This document shows, piece by piece, positions 44,881 through 54,075 of a stretch of DNA of 64,000 nucleotides. Source of the DNA: Nostoc sp. XA010 (GTDB lineage: Bacteria > Cyanobacteriota > Cyanobacteriia > Cyanobacteriales > Nostocaceae); contig NZ_JAIVFX010000002.1 in assembly GCF_020829625.1 (NCBI RefSeq), positions 513,162 through 577,161 on the forward strand, written 5' to 3'. Under the pieces are notes generated by a model. The model made no database searches and was not told the DNA's origin. It was given only the letters and a program-made list of their open reading frames with translations. Positions within the stretch are counted from its first letter, which is position 1. The number at the start of each line of letters is the position of its first letter. The translations under genes and the position numbers were made by a program.

Positions 44881-45984
44881 ATGAATCAAAGACATTTGTG
44901 GATTATTGTTACCCTGTCTATGGCTGTTTTGGGCATACCTTCGGTTGGTTGCACTCAAACCACCAAGGGAAATGCGCTAGCTTCCCAGAAATCACCCGCC
45001 CCTGATGTGGTGAAGGTGGGAGAGTACCAATCCAGAGCAGGGAAACAAACCTTGGATGCTGTGATTACACAAATTCATCCTCACAACGTTGGAGGACGTA
45101 AGGCGGCAACCCTTTTTATCCGAAATATACCTGTCCTCACCTTTTTGAGTTCTGTATCAAATACGAATCTTGAAACTAAAAAAGTTGGTGCAATTGGAAA
45201 CCCTGAGGGCGTACAACAGTACGCCCTTATTGCTAGCAATTCATCAAATGGACTGGATAGTGGGAGCTTAACAGATGTAAGTAACCAGGTTAGCTCCGCC
45301 GACAATGACCCGGTTCAGATAGCTGGTGTAATAGCAGCAAAGATCAACCAGTTGAATCGGGAAAATGTGGACGGGAGTAAGATTACCGTAAGTTGGAAAG
45401 CAGGGGAAAAATCGACTGACAATCAAGCGCAAAACAAAAGCGCCCCAGTCCAACCAAATGGCGATCGCTATGTAATCAAAATTAATGGCGAAGAATTAGT
45501 CGAAATCAACGAAGGTACCCGACTAGCAGATAGTACTAACAATCTGGCGCAAGATGCATTGCAAGCAACCAATCGCCTACGGAGGCTACTAGGCAATGCA
45601 TCTCCCTTAAAAGAGATTGCTAATTTACCTGTGCGTTCGCCAGTAGCAATGCCAAAGCAGCCTCAACAGATTGCCGTCGGAATAGTGCGAACCACCTTGA
45701 GAGGTATAGCTTCTTTTTACGGCTATGACTTTTCTGGTAATCGTACTGCTAGCGGCCAGAGATTCAACCCAGAAGCAATGACTGCCGCCCATCGCAGCTT
45801 ACCATTTGGTACACAAGTCCGTGTAACCAACACCCGTAACGGTCGTTCTGTAGTGCTGCGAATTAATGACCGAGGCCCATTCATTCGGGGTCGAGTCATT
45901 GACGTGTCTACTGGTGCAGCTCGAATTTTGGGAATGATGGGCAGTGGCGTAGCACCAGTACATATTGAAGTTTTGGGGAAATAA
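44881..45984 (+). CDS. rlpA: RlpA-like septal/cell-wall lytic transglycosylase
   Basis: RlpA proteins act on peptidoglycan in the periplasm. A signal peptide is seen at residues 1-24 (WIIVTLSMAVLGIPSVGC); the Cys at 24 could be a lipoprotein site, though the lipobox is imperfect. A less conserved middle follows, and residues about 275-367 form the double-psi beta barrel: GIASFYGYDFSGNRTASG, NDRGPFIRGRVIDVSTGAA. The catalytic-Asp region NDRGP is intact. Preceded by a structured leader, followed by C-rich heptamers. Confidence 0.9.
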   Translation: MNQRHLWIIVTLSMAVLGIPSVGCTQTTKGNALASQKSPAPDVVKVGEYQSRAGKQTLDAVITQIHPHNVGGRKAATLFIRNIPVLTFLSSVSNTNLETKKVGAIGNPEGVQQYALIASNSSNGLDSGSLTDVSNQVSSADNDPVQIAGVIAAKINQLNRENVDGSKITVSWKAGEKSTDNQAQNKSAPVQPNGDRYVIKINGEELVEINEGTRLADSTNNLAQDALQATNRLRRLLGNASPLKEIANLPVRSPVAMPKQPQQIAVGIVRTTLRGIASFYGYDFSGNRTASGQRFNPEAMTAAHRSLPFGTQVRVTNTRNGRSVVLRINDRGPFIRGRVIDVSTGAARILGMMGSGVAPVHIEVLGK

Positions 45985-46085
45985 TCAAGTAGGGAGTGGG
46001 GAATAGAGGAGCAAGGGGAGCAGGGGAAGCAGAGGAAGCAGGGGGAGAAATCAATTCAAAATTCAAGAACTTCTGCTTCCTCTTT

Positions 46086-46123
46086 CCCACTCCCCACTCC
46101 CCACTCACCATTCCCCACTTCCC
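46086..46123. repeat. Heptamer array CCCCACT
   Basis: Four to five imperfect copies of CCCCACT in the 225-bp gap before the panC-cmk gene; an A/G-rich tract with complementary words lies at 45995-46045. Confidence 0.75.
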
Positions 46124-46209
46124 ATAACAATTCCCCTAGTTCAATCATCTCTTCCCTCTCTTTCAGATATAAACTAACGGGGGAGGGATCGATAACTAGG
46201 GGTATTTTT

Positions 46210-47814
46210 GTGCGCCTGCTGACAACAGTCGCAGCTTTACGCTGCTATTTAACTAAACGCTGCTCAGAAAACAAGCTAATTGCGGTTACTGAGGATCTAA
46301 GACTAGATGAGATGACTGGCTGGTATCAGACGGCAGTCGGTCTGGTGCCAACGATGGGAAATTTGCATCAAGGTCATTTAAGCTTGATTCAACGGGCGCG
46401 GCAAGAAAATTCTACGGTGATTGTAAGTATTTTCGTCAATCCCCTGCAATTTGCTCCCAATGAGGATTATCAACGCTATCCCCGCACTTTAGAGCAAGAC
46501 CAACAATTTTGCGAACAAGCTGGGGTAGATGCAATTTTTGCGCCGACTCCGGAAGAAATGGCAGTTCCCCAGAAGAGTATACAAGAATCAAAGGTTACAC
46601 AAGTTATCCCCCCATCTGCTATGATAACAGGCTTGTGTGGTCGTTCTCGGCAAGGTCACTTTCAGGGTGTCGCTACGATTGTGACCAAACTTTTCAACTT
46701 GGTACAGCCTGACCGTGCCTACTTTGGTCAAAAGGATGGTCAGCAACTGGCAATTATTAAACGCTTAGTAGCTGACTTAAATTTGCCAGTAGAAATTGTT
46801 GCTTGTCCAACAGTGCGGGAAGCTTCGGGTCTTGCCTTCAGTTCTCGTAATCAATATTTGACTGCAACGGCAAAAGAGCAAGCGGCGGCATTATATCGCG
46901 GCTTGCGACGCGCTGAAGCTGGTTTCTTTGCAGGCGATCGCAATAGTAACAAGTTGATAGCACTAGTACAGCAAGAAGTGGCTATAGTCAGCACGATTTT
47001 AGTGGAATATATAGAATTGGTTGAACCGACTACGTTAATGTCTTTAGAAAAAGTTCAGGAGGAAGGAATGTTGGCGATCGCAGCTCGTCTTGGGTCTACA
47101 CGTTTGATTGACAATATTATATTGCGCGATCGTCAACCTATTATCGCCATTGATGGCCCAGCCGGAGCTGGAAAATCCACAGTGGCGCGTCAAGTAGCGG
47201 CAAATCTAAATCTAGTATATTTAGATACAGGAGCTATGTACCGGGCTGTAACTTGGTTAGTTCTGCAAAAGGGTATCGCCATTGATGATGAGTGTGCGAT
47301 CGCCCAATTAACTAGCCAGTGTAAAATTGAACTTACCCCTAACCAGGATTTACAATCGTCGGTGCGGGTTTGGATTGACGGTATCGATGTTACCCAGGAA
47401 ATTCGCACGATTGAGGTAACATCTAAAGTATCTGCGATCGCTGCACAAAGCGCTGTCCGTCAAGCACTGGTTAAACAGCAGCAGAATTGGGGAAAGAAAG
47501 GTGGTTTAGTAGCGGAAGGTCGGGATATCGGTACTCATGTATTCCCCGATGCCGAAGTGAAAATCTTCTTAACCGCTTCTGTGAGTGAACGCGCCCGTCG
47601 TCGCCAGGAAGACTTTAACAAACAAGGTCAACCCAAAATGAGTTTAGAGCAACTCGAACGGGACATTGCTGAACGCGATTGGAAAGATAGTACACGCAAA
47701 GTTTCCCCTTTGCAAAAAGCAGCCGATGCGGTTGAAGTTCAAACCGATGGTCTGAATATTTCTGAAGTCACAGCACAAATTGTGAACTACTACCAGCAGC
47801 GTTTATCTCAGTAG
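46210..47814 (+). CDS. panC/cmk: Bifunctional pantoate-beta-alanine ligase/cytidylate kinase
   Basis: Two enzymes in one polypeptide, as is usual in cyanobacteria. Residues 1-290 are PanC, which joins pantoate and beta-alanine for coenzyme A: VPTMGNLHQGHLSLI, FVNPLQF, YFGQKDGQQ and SSRNQYLT. Residues 305-534 are CMP kinase: IAIDGPAGAGKSTVARQVA, YLDTGAMYRAVTW, EGRDIGTHVFP and DWKDSTRKVSPL. GTG is taken as start. It stands alone with its own upstream region. Confidence 0.95.
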   Translation: MRLLTTVAALRCYLTKRCSENKLIAVTEDLRLDEMTGWYQTAVGLVPTMGNLHQGHLSLIQRARQENSTVIVSIFVNPLQFAPNEDYQRYPRTLEQDQQFCEQAGVDAIFAPTPEEMAVPQKSIQESKVTQVIPPSAMITGLCGRSRQGHFQGVATIVTKLFNLVQPDRAYFGQKDGQQLAIIKRLVADLNLPVEIVACPTVREASGLAFSSRNQYLTATAKEQAAALYRGLRRAEAGFFAGDRNSNKLIALVQQEVAIVSTILVEYIELVEPTTLMSLEKVQEEGMLAIAARLGSTRLIDNIILRDRQPIIAIDGPAGAGKSTVARQVAANLNLVYLDTGAMYRAVTWLVLQKGIAIDDECAIAQLTSQCKIELTPNQDLQSSVRVWIDGIDVTQEIRTIEVTSKVSAIAAQSAVRQALVKQQQNWGKKGGLVAEGRDIGTHVFPDAEVKIFLTASVSERARRRQEDFNKQGQPKMSLEQLERDIAERDWKDSTRKVSPLQKAADAVEVQTDGLNISEVTAQIVNYYQQRLSQ

Positions 47815-48227
47815 TAATCATCACTATTTGTGGTTAGTTTTTCAGTTTAAAAGGGTGGTGGGTGAGTCATTATCCACTTACCATCCTCAAAACTGTACCT
47901 ACCAGAAACAGCCCAGATGCAAAATAAATAATTTTAAAATTTTAGTTCGGTATTGCAGATATTAGTTTTTTTAAGTACTAAATCATCACGCTTTCGACTG
48001 ATTTTTCACATCGCAATTAATCTTGCCACAGATAGAAGCCTGAAAGCTTTAATTGCTAAATGCTAAGTAAAAGGCAGTTTTTGTTGATTGGAGTTTACCT
48101 CTTCGGGTAGCTTCTTGTAAAGAAGACCGCACCGCCTCCAAAAGTTAAAAGCTTCTCAGGAATCTGATTTCACTCGTTGGTATTTTACGTTTAATTATTC
48201 CTACCTACTTAATTACTTATTGGTTTA
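47815..48227. other. Intergenic region downstream of panC-cmk
   Basis: A 413-bp part of a 736-bp gap. It has no ORF, no strong hairpin and no repeat I can name. The right part of the gap holds MITE-like family D and the sodB promoter. Confidence 0.5.
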
Positions 48228-48318
48228 GGACTTACGCATCAGGTACGAAATGTAGGGGTAATTCATGAATTGCCCCTACAGTAAATCAATGCTTTCACTG
48301 CTTTTTTGCGTAAGTCTT
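48228..48318. mobile_element. MITE-like element, family D, with 30-bp palindrome
   Basis: Ends are GGACTTACGCA and the complement of AAGACTTACGCA. The centre (48251-48280) is a 30-bp near-perfect palindrome beginning TGTAGGGG and ending CCCCTACA, 28 of 30 positions symmetric. No gene. Confidence 0.65.
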
Positions 48319-48550
48319 GTGGTCTTTAGCTAGGGAATATTAGCCATTTTTATTTATAATGATTATTTCCTAGTGATTTTACTTATTAGACGAGTACTTT
48401 GTTTTTATCTTCACTTTGGTAGTAAAATGACGATGTTAAGTTTTATGTTTCATCATTAAAGACATAAAACCTTAAAAATAAAAGCTGTTAATTTCCTAAG
48501 CTTCTGTAATAGCTTAAAACTGGAAACCGGTAAAGAGAGGATTTGACACG

Positions 48551-49153
48551 ATGGCATTTGTACAAGACCCACTACCCTTCGAGATTAATGCTCTAGAGCC
48601 ACATGGCATGAAAGCTGAAACTTTTGAGTATCACTATGGCAAGCATCACAAAGCTTATGTAGACAACCTCAACAAGCTCACTGAAGGTACAGAACTTGCT
48701 AATAAGTCTCTGGAAGAGGTGATTAAAACTTCCTTCAACGACTCCTCTAAAGCGGGAATCTTCAACAACGCTGCCCAAGTTTGGAACCACACCTTCTTTT
48801 GGAATTCCTTGAAACCAGCAGGTGGCGGCGCACCCACTGGTGATCTCGCAGCCAAAATCGATAAAGATTTTGGTAGCTTTGACAAATTTAAGGAAGAGTT
48901 CTCGAACGCAGCCGCAACTCAATTCGGCAGTGGCTGGTCTTGGCTCATTGATGATGGTGGTACGCTGAAGGTGATCAAAACACCAAACGCAGAAAACCCT
49001 CTAGCTCATGGCAAGAAAGCACTCCTAACCTTGGATGTTTGGGAACACGCCTACTACATTGACTATAGAAACGCCCGTCCGGCGTTCATCAAGAATTTCC
49101 TAGATAACTTGGTCAACTGGGACTTTGCTGCTGAAAACTTGGCCAAAGCTTAA
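48551..49153 (+). CDS. sodB: Iron superoxide dismutase
   Basis: Converts superoxide to hydrogen peroxide and oxygen in the cytoplasm. Metal ligands are seen in HYGKHHKAYVDNL, WNHTFFWNSL and DVWEHAYYIDY. The FGSGWSWL and AQVWNHTFFW residues and the lack of a signal peptide point to an iron, not manganese, cytosolic enzyme. 200 residues. The ribosome site is AGAGAGGA, nine bases before the ATG. An intrinsic terminator follows at 49186. Confidence 0.97.
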   Translation: MAFVQDPLPFEINALEPHGMKAETFEYHYGKHHKAYVDNLNKLTEGTELANKSLEEVIKTSFNDSSKAGIFNNAAQVWNHTFFWNSLKPAGGGAPTGDLAAKIDKDFGSFDKFKEEFSNAAATQFGSGWSWLIDDGGTLKVIKTPNAENPLAHGKKALLTLDVWEHAYYIDYRNARPAFIKNFLDNLVNWDFAAENLAKA

Positions 49154-49185
49154 TTAGCTGTCAGTTTTGAACTGGTTCCACCAAG

Positions 49186-49219
49186 AAAAGGGAGAAATTA
49201 AAAAGAATTTCTCCCTTTT
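49186..49219 (+). terminator. Intrinsic terminator of sodB
   Basis: A 14-bp perfect stem (AAAAGGGAGAAATT and its complement) with a six-base loop ends in TTTT, 33 bp past the sodB stop. Confidence 0.9.
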
Positions 49220-49251
49220 CTGTTATTAAATGGCGGGACGGACAGTAGCTT

Positions 49252-49410
49252 GGGGACTTCCAATTAAAAAATATTCCATCCCTGCGGGACGCTACGCGTA
49301 GCTTGCTTCCCCAAAGGGTACGCTTTGGCGAGCAGGGGAACGAGGGGAGGAAGAATCTAACGATCATAGTCGCTCGCAAAATTGAATAATTTAATTTCTG
49401 GAAGTTCCTT
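49252..49410. mobile_element. MITE-like element, family B, copy 2
   Basis: Left end GGGACTTCCAATTAAAAAA; right end the complement of AGGAACTTCCAGAAATTAA. It shares with copy 1 at 17601 the core starting CATCCCTGCGGGACGCTACG. No gene. Confidence 0.7.
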
Positions 49411-49450
49411 GAATAAAAGTAGTGCCGTGAAAATCAAAATATAAAACATT

Positions 49451-49657
49451 ATGGATAGCACAGAACTAGCACAATACATAGAAGCAACTAATAGCATCAC
49501 TAAACCTTGGCTATTGGTACAACTGCGCCTTAAAAAATTGCAAGAGCGTCGAGCCACCCTTACAGACGATGTTTACAACAAAGAATTAAAGGACATTTAC
49601 CAAGACATGATGAATTTGGGGGAATGGTGGCGTGGTATTGAAGATGATGTATTTTAA
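49451..49657 (+). CDS. Small hypothetical protein, 68 residues
   Basis: A short ORF with a full open frame, hydrophilic and helical (LLVQLRLKKLQERRATLTDDVYNKELKDIYQ), ending in an acidic tail. The ATG follows an AT-rich lead with no strong ribosome site. It lies 70 bp before the AIR-synthase-like gene on the same strand. Its codon use resembles neighbouring cyanobacterial genes, which supports it. No family is recognised. Confidence 0.6.
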   Translation: MDSTELAQYIEATNSITKPWLLVQLRLKKLQERRATLTDDVYNKELKDIYQDMMNLGEWWRGIEDDVF

Positions 49658-49726
49658 AGTTAGGAGTTATGAATTTTCCTAACTTTTAACTCCTAACTCT
49701 TCACTTTTAACTTTTAACGCAACCTG

Positions 49727-50863
49727 ATGGCTCAAGCTCTCGATCAAGTCGATTACGATACTCTCGATGCCGCAAAACGACGCTTCATCGATGCCGCAAA
49801 ACGCACCCTTGGCTTTGCAAGCGCCTATGGCATCGTGCCCGCATCGGGTCTTGGAGCAAGTGCTAACGCTTTCAGCTTCAATCTCGCTCCGTTTCTAGAG
49901 GCGGGGGCTAGAGAACTTTCGATGACACTTGTCCCCGAAGGGCTGGGTACAGCAGACGATACTCGACCTGACGACCTTTCCGAAGAAGAACTTCGACGAT
50001 TTTGGTGGAATATTGGTATCAAGATCATCTCGTGTCTTACGAACGATGCCGCAACATCAGGTATGCAGACTATACTTCTCGGTTTATATCTGCCGTCAAG
50101 TACGCCTGAAACGATCTTCACCCCCGCTTTCCTTGATGGGTTTCTGGATGGAGTGGTTGAGGGATGCAAACGAGTGGGGTGTGTCTACCTCTCAGGAGAA
50201 ACTCCTCAACTAAAAACGAAGATGATTCCAGGTCGGCTCGACATCGCAGGCTCGGTTTTTGGGGTTATGCCGACTGGTGTCGCTCCCATTGATAGCTCGC
50301 GTCTAGATGCCGGAAATACCATTGTTCTGGTCGAGAGTTCGGGGCCCCATGAGAACGGCTTTACCCCACTGCGAAAGCTCGCCGAGTCACTCCCTGATGG
50401 CTACAGAACAAAACTTCCAAGTGGGCAGGAGTTCTGGGAAGCGATGAATGCTGCTTCGTATCTTTACACGCCCCTTGTGCAGGCGGTGCTTGGCGAGGGG
50501 ATTCGTCCCACCGCTATGGAGAACATCACTGGACATGGATGGCAAAAGCTGATGCGCTCAGTGAAGCCGCTCCGGTATGTTATCGACACAATGCTCCCAG
50601 TGCCGGAGATATTTAAGTTTGTCGAGGGTCATCTTGAAGGCGGGGCTGAGACGATGCTTTCTGTTTTCAATTACGGTGCAGGATTTGCATTCTATACAGA
50701 GTCGGAGCAGGATGCAGAGAGGATCGTCATCCTTGCAAGAGAACATAAGCTTACGGCTGTGATTGCTGGAAGGGTTGAAGCATCTTTTAGCCGCGAGGTG
50801 GTAATAGAACCGCTTGGAGTCACCTTGAAGGGAGATTCTTTTGGAATTGCGCGAGGAGTATAG
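49727..50863 (+). CDS. AIR synthase-related (PurM-like) protein
   Basis: The 378-residue protein resembles PurM-type ATP-binding enzymes (phosphoribosylformylglycinamidine cyclo-ligase): ASGLGASANAFSF, ETPQLKTKMIPGRLDIAGSVFG, VLVESSGPHENGFTPLRKLAESLP and ENITGHGWQKLMRS (the family Gly-His). It is probably not the housekeeping PurM, since codon use is GC-richer than around it and no GCGATCGC occurs inside, which suggests transfer. The substrate is not known. A heptamer-like spacer precedes it. Confidence 0.8.
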   Translation: MAQALDQVDYDTLDAAKRRFIDAAKRTLGFASAYGIVPASGLGASANAFSFNLAPFLEAGARELSMTLVPEGLGTADDTRPDDLSEEELRRFWWNIGIKIISCLTNDAATSGMQTILLGLYLPSSTPETIFTPAFLDGFLDGVVEGCKRVGCVYLSGETPQLKTKMIPGRLDIAGSVFGVMPTGVAPIDSSRLDAGNTIVLVESSGPHENGFTPLRKLAESLPDGYRTKLPSGQEFWEAMNAASYLYTPLVQAVLGEGIRPTAMENITGHGWQKLMRSVKPLRYVIDTMLPVPEIFKFVEGHLEGGAETMLSVFNYGAGFAFYTESEQDAERIVILAREHKLTAVIAGRVEASFSREVVIEPLGVTLKGDSFGIARGV

Positions 50864-51329
50864 TGATTCAGGAGCGTAGGCATAGCCCGTCGTAGACATC
50901 GCTAGTTTTCTTGAAGCTATTGTAGGCTGACTGATGCGATGCCTGCGCTGAAATCATTACTAGTTATCTATACTAGTGTAATTACTGGGAATTTTATATT
51001 TATTTACACGTAATCTTTAATTGAATTGCAGGCTTATCAAAGATAATTACTCTCTTAAGTCTTTAAAAGTAAGTCATTTAGCATAAATGCTATAAACGTA
51101 TTTATATAAATTTCCATGCAATATTTTTTACTACTTATCTTTAAAGTAGTACAAATTACCCATGACTACTGAGATTAAGATTTGCTAACGTAGTCTTAAC
51201 ATATTGAAAAATTTGCTGAGAAAGCTGAGAAAGTAGCAGCCAAAACTAATTTAGAGTGCTGAGTCTTTCTCATCTCTAGATGTGCCGTTTTAGTGTGTTA
51301 AAAAGATATATTTTTGTTCAGAGGGGGTT
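50864..51329. other. AT-rich intergenic region before the PHP gene
   Basis: A 466-bp region. The left 60 bp hold a GC-rich repeat word (gcgtaggcatagcccgtcgtag), the rest is AT-rich. No ORF or strong hairpin is seen. Confidence 0.5.
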
Positions 51330-52016
51330 ATGGTTGTAAATTTGGCCCGAACTACTGCTTCCACAGAACTTTTGAAGCAAGTATTCCAAAACATTGATGC
51401 ACAAAGTTGCCCAAAGTTATTCAACTTTCACATGCACACTGTCTACTCGGATGGTAGGTTGCAGCCGAGTGCATTGATGGAGCAGGCGATCGCGATTGGA
51501 CTAAAAGGTTTAGCCATCACCGATCATCATGGTATTATTGGCTATCAAGCGGCACTTGCTTGGTTAGAAGACTGGAAGTGGAATAATCCTGGTGCAAGCA
51601 CTCCTTACCTGTGGAGTGGTGTGGAAATTAATGCCAACCTTTTGGATATAGAAGTTCACATTTTGGCTTACGCTTTTACACCAGAACACCCTAGCATGAA
51701 GCCTTATCTCCAAAGAAGGACGACTACAGGGCAAGAATATCAGGCAAGTAACGTGATTGCTGCTATTCATGAAGCTGGGGGATTGGCAGTTTTGGCTCAT
51801 CCGGCTCGTTATAAGCGATCGCTTTTTGACTTAATTCCAGCCGCGTCCCAAAAAGGCATTGATGGTGTGGAAACTTTTTACGCCTACAATAACCCTAACC
51901 CCTGGAAACCCAGCGTAGTAGAATCAGAACAAGTACAAAAGTTGGCTGATGAATACTTTCTTTTCAATACTTGTGGTACTGATACCCACGGTTTGAGCCT
52001 GCTACAACGCTTGTAA
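51330..52016 (+). CDS. PHP-domain metal-dependent phosphoesterase
   Basis: A metal-dependent phosphoesterase fold, as in DNA polymerase PHP domains and histidinol phosphatases. Metal-binding motifs run in order: FHMHTVYSDG, ITDHHG, GVEINAN, LAHPAR and the final CGTDTHG. 228 residues with no other domain. The N-terminal 30 residues are a variable lead. The substrate, a nucleotide or sugar phosphate, cannot be told. A terminator follows at 52040. Confidence 0.9.
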   Translation: MVVNLARTTASTELLKQVFQNIDAQSCPKLFNFHMHTVYSDGRLQPSALMEQAIAIGLKGLAITDHHGIIGYQAALAWLEDWKWNNPGASTPYLWSGVEINANLLDIEVHILAYAFTPEHPSMKPYLQRRTTTGQEYQASNVIAAIHEAGGLAVLAHPARYKRSLFDLIPAASQKGIDGVETFYAYNNPNPWKPSVVESEQVQKLADEYFLFNTCGTDTHGLSLLQRL

Positions 52017-52039
52017 AGATGAATCAATTTTTTTGAACT

Positions 52040-52062
52040 CTCCTGGTTAAATCTGCCAGGAG
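52040..52062 (+). terminator. Terminator of the PHP gene
   Basis: The stem CTCCTGG/CCAGGAG has a nine-base loop, followed by GTTATTCTATTTT. It lies 24 bp past the stop. Confidence 0.75.
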
Positions 52063-52281
52063 GTTATTCTATTTTGGATTTTCAATAATCAAGCCTGATA
52101 TCAACCCATATTCGGCAGGTTGGTTTGAAAATCATGATGCTAACTAAGCAAAGAAACTGCTCACTGCAATATTTCCCAACGCGGGTAAAGTACCCGTTAA
52201 TCCTGTTAAATTGACTAACAAATCACTATTAGACTGAAAACCAGCAGTGCTATCGTTGATCGCTCCACTTGTTATTTTGAG

Positions 52282-52968
52282 TTAAGGGGAGCCAGTGTGT
52301 TGGAAAACTATATTAGAGTTAACTTCAAGAGCTTGAGAAGCTATCTTGATTGTCTCTTTAGTAGCTTTTTCCTTACGTTCACTGTAGCGGTCTGTGAGAT
52401 AATCAACTTTGTCACGCAATAGCAAGGTAAATTTGTAAAGTTCTTCCATGACATCGACAACGCGATCGCGGTAGGGCGAATCTTTCATAGTCCCGTCTTC
52501 ATTAAACTCCTCGTATGCTTTAGCCACTGAAGATTGATTGGGGATAGTGAACATCCGCATCCAGCGCCCAAGAATTCTTAATGTGTTGACGGCGTTGAAA
52601 GACTGAGATCCACCACTCACTTGCATGACAGCTAAAGTTCTCCCTTGAGTCGGGCGAACGGCTCCGATAGTGAGGGGAATCCAATCGATCTGGTTTTTCA
52701 TAATGCCAGAAATCTGACCGTGCAGTTCTGGGCTAGACCAGACCTGCCCCTCTGACCACAAGCTTAATTGGCGCAACTCCTGTACCTTTGGGTGGGTGTC
52801 AGGTACGCTGCCGTAAATCGGCAGTTCACAGGGATTGAAAAACTTTACCTCTGCGCCAAATTCATCAATGATGCGTGCTGCTTCCTCTGCCAAGAGGCGG
52901 CTATAGGAACGCTCACGCAGAGAACCATACAAAAACAAAATTCTGGGGGGATGCTCAAATGTCGTCAT
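52282..52968 (-). CDS. arsH: ArsH, NADPH-dependent organoarsenical oxidase
   Basis: A flavodoxin-like FMN protein that oxidises trivalent organoarsenicals in bacteria. Visible are the FMN loop [13 protein letters not shown], the conserved [25 protein letters not shown] and [13 protein letters not shown], all typical of ArsH. The 228 residues match the family. Its ATG overlaps the end of the tyrosine phosphatase gene by four bases (ATGA), so it is the last gene of the coupled pair in the leftward arsenic operon. Confidence 0.93.
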   Translation of the reverse strand: MTTFEHPPRILFLYGSLRERSYSRLLAEEAARIIDEFGAEVKFFNPCELPIYGSVPDTHPKVQELRQLSLWSEGQVWSSPELHGQISGIMKNQIDWIPLTIGAVRPTQGRTLAVMQVSGGSQSFNAVNTLRILGRWMRMFTIPNQSSVAKAYEEFNEDGTMKDSPYRDRVVDVMEELYKFTLLLRDKVDYLTDRYSERKEKATKETIKIASQALEVNSNIVFQHTGSP

Positions 52969-53435
52969 GGTAATTGCTTATTTTCCTCCAACTCTCGCAA
53001 AAAAGTGTTTTGGGCTTCTCGCAACTCAACATCAGGATTTGCGTGTTGGATTTTCTGTATTGCGTCCTTATAAGAGGAGCCAGTGTAAATTAGATAAGAA
53101 GCCAGTATCGTTCCCGTTCTTCGCCTCCCACTGGTGCAATGAACTGCAACAGCGTTGCCAATGCCTTTTTGAGTGTCAATGAACTTTTGTAATTCCTGAA
53201 GCTGCTCTAGGCTGGGTGCAGTGCCACCTTTGATTGGCAACCACAGATGAGGAATATTTGCTTTTTGATACAAATCTAGGTTAGAGGGGTCATCCATAAC
53301 GGAGGCGATCGCACCTACACCAGTAGCCTGTAACTCTGTCAATTCCTCTGCCATTGGCTTCCGAACACCTGCCAGTTTCCCTGGAATCACCCACCACAGG
53401 TTCTCTGAAATTGGTTGAATTGTTTCTTGCTCCAT
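52965..53435 (-). CDS. Protein tyrosine/dual-specificity phosphatase in the ars operon
   Basis: The active-site loop [10 protein letters not shown] (Cys and Arg of C-x5-R) is present. The general-acid Asp is not certain; MDDPSNLD carries the likely candidates. 156 residues with a bent lead and no membrane segment. It overlaps arsH by four bases and lies 50 bp after arsC, so it travels with arsenic-resistance genes. A fitting role is not obvious; it might reduce arsenate, act on a phospho-regulator, or be a general phosphatase carried along. Confidence 0.82.
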   Translation of the reverse strand: MEQETIQPISENLWWVIPGKLAGVRKPMAEELTELQATGVGAIASVMDDPSNLDLYQKANIPHLWLPIKGGTAPSLEQLQELQKFIDTQKGIGNAVAVHCTSGRRRTGTILASYLIYTGSSYKDAIQKIQHANPDVELREAQNTFLRELEENKQLP

Positions 53436-53485
53436 TGGTTCGAGCCTTAGTTTAATTCCAGTACTACAATTTGACGTTGCAATCT

Positions 53486-53899
53486 TTATCGAGCAGGTGT
53501 GATTTCTTTATTTACAGACTCAATCAATTGAGTCACCCGTTCTTTAATCTCATCGCGGACTCTAGGAAAAATTTCCGGTTGTTCTGCTGGATCGTCTAAT
53601 TGCCAGTCTTCAAATACTTCTTGCATAACCCACTCTGGCGGTAAATTCACGCCACAGCCACACAAAGAAATCACTACATCAAAGTCTTTCGCTTGGAAAT
53701 CACTCACGGGTTTGGAGTGTTGATCGGTAATATCGATACCAATTTCTTTCATGGTTGCAATCGCTTCTGGTCTGACCTGACTTGCTTCTAACCCAGAACT
53801 AATCACTTCAATTTTTCCTTTACCAAGGGTTTTAGCAAAGCCTTCCGCCATTTGAGAACGAGCAGAATTCTTTTTGCAGACAAACATCACTCGTTTCAT
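53486..53899 (-). CDS. arsC: Arsenate reductase, LMW phosphatase type
   Basis: Reduces arsenate to arsenite, so that Acr3 can export it. The phosphatase loop is CKKNSARS at residues 8-15, and the later cysteines are in SLCGCGVNLPPEW, placing it with the cyanobacterial enzymes that use glutathione/glutaredoxin. 137 residues. It sits between acr3 (176 bp away) and the tyrosine phosphatase (50 bp). That 176-bp gap may hold an internal promoter. Confidence 0.93.
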   Translation of the reverse strand: MKRVMFVCKKNSARSQMAEGFAKTLGKGKIEVISSGLEASQVRPEAIATMKEIGIDITDQHSKPVSDFQAKDFDVVISLCGCGVNLPPEWVMQEVFEDWQLDDPAEQPEIFPRVRDEIKERVTQLIESVNKEITPAR

Positions 53900-54075
53900 A
53901 ATTCGATTCCCCCAATAATGTCGTTAAATTTATAAGCTGCGAGATTCAGGTGTTACGAAATATTCGTAATTAGTAATCATGTTTTTGCCGTACTGTGCTA
54001 ATTAGTAAAGGCAGTTCTATTTAGGAAGATCAGCTATTACTTTGATTACACAATCTTTAGTGTCAAAAATTGTGA

